Shown piece by piece: positions 5,723-11,913 of a DNA stretch of 14,854 nucleotides (positions are counted from its first letter, which is position 1; each line of letters starts with the position of its first letter). The notes beneath the pieces were generated by a model. The model made no database searches and had not been told where the DNA came from. It was given only the letters and a program-made list of their open reading frames with translations. Made by a program: the position numbers and the translations under genes. The DNA comes from Candidatus Zymogenus sp. (lineage in GTDB: Bacteria; Desulfobacterota; Zymogenia; Zymogenales; Zymogenaceae): the NCBI GenBank assembly GCA_030613285.1, contig JAUWME010000012.1, positions 1 through 14,854 on the forward strand. The letters run 5' to 3'.

Positions 5723-6277
5723 ATGCCAGAAAAAGGTGTATTTTGGGAAGGGATATCCAGTGGGATAGCAGAAAAATTAGAGGGGATGATTGAATATATT
5801 CCACTTCTTGGTAGTTATCTCAGAAGAGAGAACGATCGGGAGGTCGACAAAATAATCCGGGAGCACATGGCCGACAGGTTTGACAACCTGAAGGGAGCTG
5901 TTATGAAGGTAATGACAGCTGGGGCCGAATCCGGGAAGCTTGAGGGGTTGGATAAGCTCGACAGGTTATCTCGGAGGCTTGATAAGCTCAGGGACACCGT
6001 GAAGTTTGCCGCCCACGGCTACTCCGGCCTCTTTGACAGAATAAAGGTCAGGGACGAGGAGTTGGAGGCGCTGTTTAATTACGACCTTCAGATGCTTGCC
6101 AAGATAGAAGAGACAGACAAGCGACTTTCTGGAATTGATAGCGTCCTTGGAGATGAAGAAAAGCTTAAGGTTGAAATAGACGCCCTTTCGGCTTTTATCA
6201 GTGAGATGGAAGTACTTGTTAAAGACAGGAAGTACGCTATGACATCTGGTGGTCCTTTTCAGAAGGAAGTAGAATAG
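5723..6277 (+). CDS. Alpha-helical protein of the SPFH/zinc-ribbon cassette
   Basis: This 184-residue protein is almost entirely charged amphipathic helix, with long heptad-like stretches (about 32-98 and 106-172), no membrane helix and no cysteine. Landmarks are IPLLGSYLRRENDREVDK (26-43) and GYSGLFDRIKV (99-109). From memory, soluble helical proteins with a 'GYxGLFD' segment occur beside SPFH genes in other bacteria, which supports a partnership here, but I cannot name a family. It is superficially like PspA in being a helical membrane-stress-type protein, yet it lacks PspA's recognisable N terminus. The ATG at 5723 follows a GGGGG-containing ribosome site; a TTG at 5711 would overlap that site. 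The SPFH gene follows after 49 bases. Confidence 0.8.
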   Translation: MPEKGVFWEGISSGIAEKLEGMIEYIPLLGSYLRRENDREVDKIIREHMADRFDNLKGAVMKVMTAGAESGKLEGLDKLDRLSRRLDKLRDTVKFAAHGYSGLFDRIKVRDEELEALFNYDLQMLAKIEETDKRLSGIDSVLGDEEKLKVEIDALSAFISEMEVLVKDRKYAMTSGGPFQKEVE

Positions 6278-6326
6278 TAAATTAAAAAGAAAAGAAAAAT
6301 TGATGCATGAAGGGAGGTAACCAAAT

Positions 6327-7493
6327 ATGGCTCAACATTTAGAAGTTATAGAATACTTTTTTCAAGATGAAACCGAGATGGTCCATCGAATTCCAGAGAC
6401 TGGCTCGACAGAGACGAAGCTTGGGGCACAGCTTGTTATAAGGGAGAGCGAAGCCGCAATCTTTTTCCGGGACGGCAAGGGGCTTGATGTCTTTGGTCCC
6501 GGCAGGCATACACTGACCACAATGAACCTCCCGATTTTAACCAAATTTCTTTCGCTTCCCTTCGGGCACAAAAGTCCGTTTCGTTGTGAGATTATCTTTT
6601 TAAACATGAAGGTCTTTATAGACCTCAAGTGGGGAACCAGAAACCCTGTGGCCTTTCGGGATTCTGAGTTTGGATTGGTAAGGCTCAGAGCCTATGGGAA
6701 CTACACCTTGAGAATCACCCAGCCCCTCCTTTTTGTCAACACGCTTGTTGCAACAAAGTCGTTGATGACAACAGACGGTATATCGGGATACTTGCGAGAC
6801 GTTATTGTTACACGCTTGAACGATCTTTTGGGCGAAAACATGACGAGCATTCTTGACCTTCCCCAGAACTACGAAGAACTCGGCGTGGTGGCAAAGGTGA
6901 GGTTAAGGGATGATTTTGAAAAATATGGTATAGAACTTATCGATTTTTTTATAAATGAGATAACCCCACCCGACGAGGTGCAGCGAATTCTCGATGAGCG
7001 CACGGGAATGGGGATTGTTGGAAACATGAACGATTTCTTGAAATACGAGGCCGCAAGGGCGATTGGGCTGCTTGGCGAAGGCGGAGGAGGTGGAGCAGGT
7101 GGAGAAGGCGGTGCGGGTGGTATAATGTCTGGGGCTGCTTCGGGAATGGGTGTGGGTGTTGGGGCAGGACTTGGGATGATGGTGCCGGGGATGGTTTTTA
7201 AAACCATGATGGAGGAAAAAGCCACACCGGAGGCAATCAAAAAACAGGGATTTGTAAACTGTCCAAAGTGCCACGCCGAAGTCCCGCTGAACTCCAGATT
7301 TTGCTCCAGCTGTGGTTCGCAGCTTGTGGTGGTCAACAAATGCGGAAAATGCGGGGAAGACATCCCTGCTGAGGGTAAATTCTGTCCGAGCTGTGGAAAA
7401 ATGGCCGGCGAGGAAACAAAGTGTGGAAAATGCGGGGCGGTGCTCCCGGATGGAACGAAATTTTGCACCGAATGCGGCGAGAAGATGGAATAG
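6327..7493 (+). CDS. SPFH-domain protein with three C-terminal zinc ribbons (YdjI-type)
   Basis: The first ~235 of 388 residues form an SPFH/band-7-like region of the 'virion core protein'/YdjI type: VIRESEAAIFFRDGK (37-51), FGPGRHTL (56-63), then a strand-rich domain and GIELIDFFINEITPPDEV (201-218). No N-terminal membrane helix is seen. A helix (about 232-250) leads into a glycine-rich linker (251-290) and three four-cysteine ribbons: C312/315-326/329, C339/342-353/356 and C366/369-380/383, the last two starting CGKCG. SPFH proteins form oligomers on membranes; the ribbons suggest binding of protein or nucleic acid, which is inference. The start has GGGAGGTAA at ideal spacing. It belongs with the helical protein upstream and the zinc-ribbon proteins downstream; a long palindrome begins eight bases after its stop codon. 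Confidence 0.88.
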   Translation: MAQHLEVIEYFFQDETEMVHRIPETGSTETKLGAQLVIRESEAAIFFRDGKGLDVFGPGRHTLTTMNLPILTKFLSLPFGHKSPFRCEIIFLNMKVFIDLKWGTRNPVAFRDSEFGLVRLRAYGNYTLRITQPLLFVNTLVATKSLMTTDGISGYLRDVIVTRLNDLLGENMTSILDLPQNYEELGVVAKVRLRDDFEKYGIELIDFFINEITPPDEVQRILDERTGMGIVGNMNDFLKYEAARAIGLLGEGGGGGAGGEGGAGGIMSGAASGMGVGVGAGLGMMVPGMVFKTMMEEKATPEAIKKQGFVNCPKCHAEVPLNSRFCSSCGSQLVVVNKCGKCGEDIPAEGKFCPSCGKMAGEETKCGKCGAVLPDGTKFCTECGEKME

Positions 7494-7500
7494 AAGGGGA

Positions 7501-7532
7501 GAATTAGCCAACTCGATCGACTTGGTTAACTC
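7501..7532. repeat. 32-bp imperfect palindrome after the SPFH gene
   Basis: Positions 7501-7532 are symmetric about 7516/7517 with 13 of 16 base pairs matching; the inner core CCAACTCGATCGACTTGG (7508-7525) has a single mismatched pair. There is no spacer at the centre and no T run after it, so it resembles a protein-binding dyad more than a terminator, although an RNA hairpin with a GATC loop is possible. Confidence 0.6.
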
Positions 7533-7699
7533 AAGTTGTGGGCGATTGTTTGCAAGGCTCAAACTAAAAAGTGAAAGAGCTCTCGTCTCCTGAAAAACTG
7601 AAGCTCTGTTTTGTTAGTTACCCGCCGTTTTAGGGGGTTGCCGCAAACAGGTTACCACAAATGGAAACGAGGCATTTTGCCTTTGTTCTTACATTTATC

Positions 7700-7775
7700 T
7701 TTGATATTGCATTTGCTCCTACGTTTGATATTGTAATTGCTTTTTACATTTGATATTATACTGCAATTGATATTT
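7700..7775 (+). repeat. Degenerate 24-25-bp direct repeats before the first zinc-ribbon gene
   Basis: TTTGATATTG starts at 7700 and 7724, TTTGATATTA at 7749, and a truncated TTGATATTT at 7767. The 298-bp gap between the SPFH gene and the next gene therefore holds a palindrome (7501-7532), these AT-rich repeats and a 30-codon hydrophobic reading frame (7661-7753) with a poor ribosome site. No confident promoter boxes were found. Confidence 0.55.
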
Positions 7776-7791
7776 CCCAATCTGGTGTCAA

Positions 7792-8532
7792 ATGAAACTC
7801 TCGTGCTCACAATGTGGAGCCAAATTAGAAATAGATTCATTCAAGCGGTTTTTGCACTGCCCATATTGTCAATCCTCTCTGGTTGTTGAAAAAGACCGAA
7901 CCGTTGAGTGTTACATCCTAAAGCATATCCGAAACGATATTTGGGTCAAGGGAGTGTTTCGGGCGTGGCTGAAAAAATCAGGAACACACGGCAATATTGA
8001 GGGTAGCAGGATTGAGTTCAAGTATTTTCCGGTTTGGCACGCAACCCTTGATGATGGACAGACCATAACCCAGCCCGCCGCCAACACACTCCACACAGAA
8101 ATTTCGTCGGTCAAAATCCCCGCTGGAGATATAGAATATTTTAATGACGACACACCGTTATCTGAGGTAATTCAACCCTCCATAAAACACGAGGCAGCAG
8201 CGGGCTGGACAATGGATATCCATGACCAAAAGAAAGAGGTCAAACGGTTGTGGCTTGTCTACCTCCCAATATATTTTATTGACTATCAAATAAACGGGGA
8301 ACGTCATCGAGTATCTATCGTCGGTGAATCGACCCGAATATATTCTGACACGGTTGCAATATCCGAAGACTACAAAATCCCGGCAAAAAACTTGGTCTTC
8401 TTTGGCGTCGCCTTTGGGACGTTTCTATTTTTAGGTTTTTTGTTTTCTACTAATATCTTTATCAAGGCTGGAGCAATTGCCGTCGCTGCGGTTCTGTTTT
8501 CGGTGGCTGCAAAGTTTTATTTAAAAAAGTAG
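7792..8532 (+). CDS. Zinc-ribbon membrane protein 1 of the cassette
   Basis: The 246-residue protein opens with a zinc ribbon (C5, C8, C23, C26: CSQC and CPYC), then a soluble region with two similar motifs, YFPVWHA (78-84) and YLPIYFIDYQINGE (157-170), and ends with two membrane helices (about 200-219 and 222-243) and a basic C terminus. The YxP(V/I)(W/Y) motif occurs in bacterial membrane proteins annotated loosely as TFIIB-type zinc-ribbon or YdjG-like; the biochemical role is unknown to me. The second motif region closely resembles one in the following gene product (YYPLYLVRFFINGE), implying paralogy. The ATG is the only start giving the complete ribbon; its ribosome site is weak. Confidence 0.82.
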   Translation: MKLSCSQCGAKLEIDSFKRFLHCPYCQSSLVVEKDRTVECYILKHIRNDIWVKGVFRAWLKKSGTHGNIEGSRIEFKYFPVWHATLDDGQTITQPAANTLHTEISSVKIPAGDIEYFNDDTPLSEVIQPSIKHEAAAGWTMDIHDQKKEVKRLWLVYLPIYFIDYQINGERHRVSIVGESTRIYSDTVAISEDYKIPAKNLVFFGVAFGTFLFLGFLFSTNIFIKAGAIAVAAVLFSVAAKFYLKK

Positions 8533-8601
8533 TGTGTGGTGAATGGAGTTTTTTAGTTGAATGTGGCAGACTATCGTGACATTTCTTTGTGAAGAATATT
8601 G

Positions 8602-8620
8602 AATTATTTGGCAAATAATT
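8602..8620. repeat. Perfect 19-bp palindrome upstream of the second zinc-ribbon gene
   Basis: AATTATTTG (8602-8610) and CAAATAATT (8612-8620) are exact reverse complements around one central G. It sits in the 103-bp gap, only a few bases before the ribosome site (AAGGA, about 8626) of the next gene. The size and position suit a dimeric repressor operator; it is AT-only apart from the inner bases, so chance is a real alternative. Confidence 0.6.
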
Positions 8621-8635
8621 AGTTAAGGAAAAAGT

Positions 8636-9649
8636 TTGGAGCAGCAAAACATATCAACAGAAAATCTGACAATGGAGGCCTTTACTATTGCGGTAACGTG
8701 TCCTTCCTGCGGGAGTGCAATCTCCTTTATTGAGGGGAAAACAAAATTAGTATGCGAACACTGTGGACTTTCTTATCTTGTTTTGGGGAGTGGAGGTCTA
8801 AAGCGATACTACATCCCCAAAATTGTCAGACGGGAAGGCGCATTAAAATCATTGAAAGAATTTGTAAAGTCAAAAACGATTGATAAAGGCGAAAAGGCAA
8901 ATGTCCGCCTCATTGACGCAAAGTTGGTTTATGTACCTATCTACCGGGTAAAGGTGAAAGGGGGTGGTTTGTACATTGGGATGGAGGGGAAGGATGTAAT
9001 CTACTTAGAACTCCCGCCTGAATCCGGCGGGGAGAGAATTGCCCGAAATCACAGAGAGTTTGTAAATGGAACAATCCTGAAAGAGATGAACTATTTTGTC
9101 CCCGGACTGGATGTATCTGAGTTTGGTAGATTTGGCATCGCTACAAAATCGAGCGTCTTAAAACTCCATATCTTTGATGAAGACCTTGTAAGCGCCAAGT
9201 GGATGGTCTTTGACCCCATCGAAGAGCCTGAAATTGCGCTGAAAAAGGCCTGGGCTGTCCTGTCCTCCTCCTTGAAACCTCAGGGACTTCATCTCCAGTA
9301 TTTTGAGCTGCAAAAAGTTTTAGAGGAGATATCACTAATTTATTATCCTCTCTACCTTGTGAGATTTTTCATTAACGGGGAGGCAATAAGAGCGGTGGTG
9401 GACGGGCTGAGCGGAAACGTCATCAAGGCACGGATACCAAAAAAGAGAAAAAAATTCAATCCCTTACCGGGTATATGGGTTCTTTCACTTGTCGCATTTA
9501 TCCTGACCCTGTTTCCCGGAATATACTTTGCAATTCCCGTTTTTTCAATCATGGTGTTATTCGCGATTTTTGGAAGAAACAGCGTTCTTCGTACCGTCAA
9601 TGTACTGCTCTTTCCATCCACAGAGAATGAGGATTATACCATTGGATAA
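8636..9649 (+). CDS. Zinc-ribbon membrane protein 2 of the cassette
   Basis: The 337-residue protein has an N-terminal ribbon (C22, C25, C40, C43: CPSC and CEHC), YYIPKIVRR (58-66), LVYVPIYRVKV (97-107), and near residue 234 LIYYPLYLVRFFINGE followed by RAVVDG, similar to the preceding protein. Two membrane helices (about 277-297 and 299-315) lie near the C terminus, followed by a short tail. The topology (ribbon and central domain on one side, paired helices at the end) matches its upstream paralogue with about 90 extra residues in the middle. The TTG at 8636 is preferred because AAGGA lies eight bases before it; an ATG at 8672 has no ribosome site but would also keep the ribbon. Function unknown. 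Confidence 0.82.
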   Translation: MEQQNISTENLTMEAFTIAVTCPSCGSAISFIEGKTKLVCEHCGLSYLVLGSGGLKRYYIPKIVRREGALKSLKEFVKSKTIDKGEKANVRLIDAKLVYVPIYRVKVKGGGLYIGMEGKDVIYLELPPESGGERIARNHREFVNGTILKEMNYFVPGLDVSEFGRFGIATKSSVLKLHIFDEDLVSAKWMVFDPIEEPEIALKKAWAVLSSSLKPQGLHLQYFELQKVLEEISLIYYPLYLVRFFINGEAIRAVVDGLSGNVIKARIPKKRKKFNPLPGIWVLSLVAFILTLFPGIYFAIPVFSIMVLFAIFGRNSVLRTVNVLLFPSTENEDYTIG

Positions 9650-10313
9650 ATCGCTCCCTTTTAAACTTGTACCCCTCAAATGTCCCAACTGCTCAGATAA
9701 TATCGGTATTGGGTCAATGGACAAGGCATTTTTTTGCAAACGATGTCTTGCACTCTGGGGCGAAGGTACGGACAAACTCACAAAACGGGACTTTCAATTT
9801 ATTGAAGCGCCAAATCCGGGGCCTTATTACATCCCCTTTTGGACATACGGGCTTGCTGCAGACACCCCGCTGGGAAAAATTGAAGATCTTTATGAATATC
9901 TTAAACATATTGCATTTTCAAAATCTATTGAATTTGTGGAAAATCACCCCCTGACCCTCTTTGTTTTGGCCATCTCCATCAAGACAGAACCGAACCGCCT
10001 GATTGTTTCAAAAAGGTTTACTTACAAGCAAGAAATTCTTACTGTATCCAATCCAAAAATTGGACACATCTGGGGGCCTACAATAAGCGATATGTCCGCA
10101 AGAAATTACGCAAAGATGATCTTTCTTTCCACCTTAAGTGAATTGAGAAAGAACTCAGTAGATTTTGTGTCTGAGATCAACATCCACCTGTCTGACCCAA
10201 TTCTCTCTTTCATACCCTTTTGGGAAGATAAAACTTACTGCAGGGAGATGACAACCAGAATAGCGATTTCAAAAAACCTTATTACTGAAAAGCCAGCCGT
10301 TTTTAGGCCATAG
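9627..10313 (+). CDS. Zinc-ribbon protein 3 of the cassette, without membrane helices
   Basis: This 228-residue protein begins with a ribbon (C19, C22, C37, C40: CPNC and CKRC) and carries YYIPFWTYG (67-75) and FIPFW (195-199), the same Tyr/Phe-x-Pro-aromatic theme as the two upstream proteins, but no membrane helix is evident. The reading frame is open further upstream (to about 9528), but that part lies inside the previous gene and looks like out-of-frame translation. The ATG at 9627 is chosen: it overlaps the preceding gene by 23 bases and directly precedes the ribbon. Its ribosome site is weak, consistent with translational coupling. It may be a soluble partner of the two membrane proteins; no function is known to me. 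Confidence 0.78.
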   Translation: MRIIPLDKSLPFKLVPLKCPNCSDNIGIGSMDKAFFCKRCLALWGEGTDKLTKRDFQFIEAPNPGPYYIPFWTYGLAADTPLGKIEDLYEYLKHIAFSKSIEFVENHPLTLFVLAISIKTEPNRLIVSKRFTYKQEILTVSNPKIGHIWGPTISDMSARNYAKMIFLSTLSELRKNSVDFVSEINIHLSDPILSFIPFWEDKTYCREMTTRIAISKNLITEKPAVFRP

Positions 10314-10387
10314 TTGACAGGGCAAGTCCCAAGATGACAACTGCTTGATTAACTGCTAAAGTTTTAAACCTCAACAAATAAAAGGGC

Positions 10388-10416
10388 TTGAACAACACCC
10401 CAGGGAGAGATATAAT
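10388..10416 (+). promoter_or_regulatory. Strong sigma-70 promoter placed for a leaderless lpxC transcript
   Basis: TTGAAC (10388-10393), exactly 17 bases, then a perfect TATAAT (10411-10416). The lpxC ATG follows after only six bases, at the expected transcription start. The purine stretch GGGAGAGA overlaps the spacer and lies too far from the ATG, and probably outside the transcript, to act as a ribosome site. Confidence 0.7.
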
Positions 10417-10422
10417 AGCAGA

Positions 10423-11337
10423 ATGTATCAAAATATTTATCAGAGGAATATTAAAAGAGAAGTCTCCACGACGGGTGTGGGAATACACTCTGGAACTCCA
10501 GTGACCATGAGGCTTCAACCAGCAATGCCCGATGATGGGATTCAATTTGTCCTGCAATATGTAAACAACACGGGAACCGACACGGTTAAAATCCCCGCCC
10601 ATTTTTCAATGGTCAAAAGCACAACGCTGGCAACCACCCTAACCAAGGGGAATGTAAACATCTCCACTGTGGAGCACCTCATGGCCACACTTTCGGCCTT
10701 CGGCATAGACAACCTCACCATCTACGTGGACGGCTCGGAGCTTCCGGTTTTGGATGGGAGCGCCAAAGGACTCGTTTTGTTGTTAAACTCTGCCGGAATT
10801 TTTGAGACCACACAAAAAAGAAAATTTGCAGAGGTTACAGAGAGGGTCAGCGTCAAGTCGGGCGACTCCTGGGCAGAGCTGACTCCAAAGGAGGGGGGAC
10901 TTTTTATCGATTACACTATCGTCTACGAAAACCCCCACGTGGGCACACAACAATTTGAGTTTGAGCTCACCCCAGATTTTTTTGAAAGTGAGATAGCCCC
11001 GGCAAGGACCTTTGGGCTCCTTGAGGATGTTCAATCAATGCTTGATCGCGGCCTGGCCCTGGGAGGTACCCTCGATAACGCTCTGATCATCGGTAACGAC
11101 GGGGTCTTAAACCCGGATGGATTTAGGTTTCCCGACGAATGCGTAAGGCACAAATGCCTTGATGCATTAGGCGATCTTGCGCTTTTCGGGATGCCTATTA
11201 TCGGAAAATTCACCGCTTATAAATCGGGGCATATGTTAAACCACCTCCTTGTAAAAGAACTGGCAGAAAGTGGTAAATATCATATCATTGAGGGGAATAT
11301 CATTGAGGAGAGGAGCGAGGAGAAGGTCGATTCATGA
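10423..11337 (+). CDS. lpxC: UDP-3-O-acyl-N-acetylglucosamine deacetylase
   Basis: The 304-residue product is full length for LpxC. Zinc ligands and catalytic residues sit in their conserved motifs: STVEHLMA (81-88, Glu84 and His85), VRHKCLDALGDL (241-252, His243, Asp247, Asp251) and SGHMLNH (268-274, His270); APARTFG (192-198) is also typical. LpxC is the cytoplasmic zinc amidase that commits the cell to lipid A synthesis, so the organism should have a lipopolysaccharide-type outer membrane. The ATG at 10423 gives the usual N terminus (RNIKREVSTTGVGIHSG), but there is no usable ribosome site and the promoter abuts it, indicating a leaderless mRNA. The stop overlaps the next start in ATGA. 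Placement ahead of an NtrYX pair rather than in the usual cell-division cluster is notable. Confidence 0.97.
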   Translation: MYQNIYQRNIKREVSTTGVGIHSGTPVTMRLQPAMPDDGIQFVLQYVNNTGTDTVKIPAHFSMVKSTTLATTLTKGNVNISTVEHLMATLSAFGIDNLTIYVDGSELPVLDGSAKGLVLLLNSAGIFETTQKRKFAEVTERVSVKSGDSWAELTPKEGGLFIDYTIVYENPHVGTQQFEFELTPDFFESEIAPARTFGLLEDVQSMLDRGLALGGTLDNALIIGNDGVLNPDGFRFPDECVRHKCLDALGDLALFGMPIIGKFTAYKSGHMLNHLLVKELAESGKYHIIEGNIIEERSEEKVDS

Positions 11338-11900
11338 AAACCCGATTTACAATATTTATTGTATCCCTCCTTATTCTTTTGCCCTTTGGCGCAAAGTCAT
11401 TGGCGCAAAAGGCCTACATAACAAACGTCATAGTTACACCCTATCGAAGTTACGTCTATGTTTATTTCAACATCGAGGGTTGCTTCACACCAGACATGGA
11501 GGAAGCAGTAAAAAGTGGCATATCTACAGCTTTTACATTTCACGTTAATCTAAAAAAACACAGAGTGGGTTGGTTCGACTCTACTATTGAAAACAACACT
11601 TTTAGACATATTATAAAGTATGACTCCCTCCTTGAACGGTATACAATAATCAAGGAGGAAGAAGGGAAAAAACCTATCGTTGTTAAAGATTTTGAAGAAG
11701 CCAAGTTGATAATGGCACGGGTTAGAAATTATCCTATCTTTCCCATTAAAACACTAAATAAAGGAGAAACATACCGTCTTGAGATAAAGGGTGAGCTGGA
11801 CAAGATTGACATTCCAAAATCTCTGCGTTACGTGCTGTTTATTATCAGCCTTTGGGATTTTGAGACCGAGTGGTACGTAAAAGAATTTAAATATGAATAG
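11334..11900 (+). CDS. DUF4390-type exported protein preceding ntrY
   Basis: The 188-residue protein has a clear signal peptide (about 1-24: basic start, hydrophobic core IFIVSLLILLPFGA, cleavage near SLA-Q), then a strand-rich domain with YVYVYFNIEGCFTPDMEEAVKSGI beginning at about 41. Length, the early 'EEAVKSGIS' segment, the central RHIIKYDSLLERY and the position directly before ntrY all match the DUF4390 family, which I recall as a common neighbour of NtrY. Its role is not established; a periplasmic input or envelope function for the NtrY sensor is inference. It is coupled to lpxC by a four-base ATGA overlap, and a 13-bp gap separates it from ntrY. Confidence 0.8.
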   Translation: MKTRFTIFIVSLLILLPFGAKSLAQKAYITNVIVTPYRSYVYVYFNIEGCFTPDMEEAVKSGISTAFTFHVNLKKHRVGWFDSTIENNTFRHIIKYDSLLERYTIIKEEEGKKPIVVKDFEEAKLIMARVRNYPIFPIKTLNKGETYRLEIKGELDKIDIPKSLRYVLFIISLWDFETEWYVKEFKYE

Positions 11901-11913
11901 TAATGTATATTAG

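Noticed and set aside
6869..7562. Two long leftward open frames (about 200 and 219 codons)
   Set aside because: They lie opposite the SPFH gene's glycine-rich and zinc-ribbon region; the first is dominated by Pro/Ser runs from antisense glycine codons.
9528..9626. Upstream extension of the third zinc-ribbon gene
   Set aside because: The added 33 residues are out-of-frame translation of the previous gene's membrane helix; the ATG at 9627 starts just before the ribbon.
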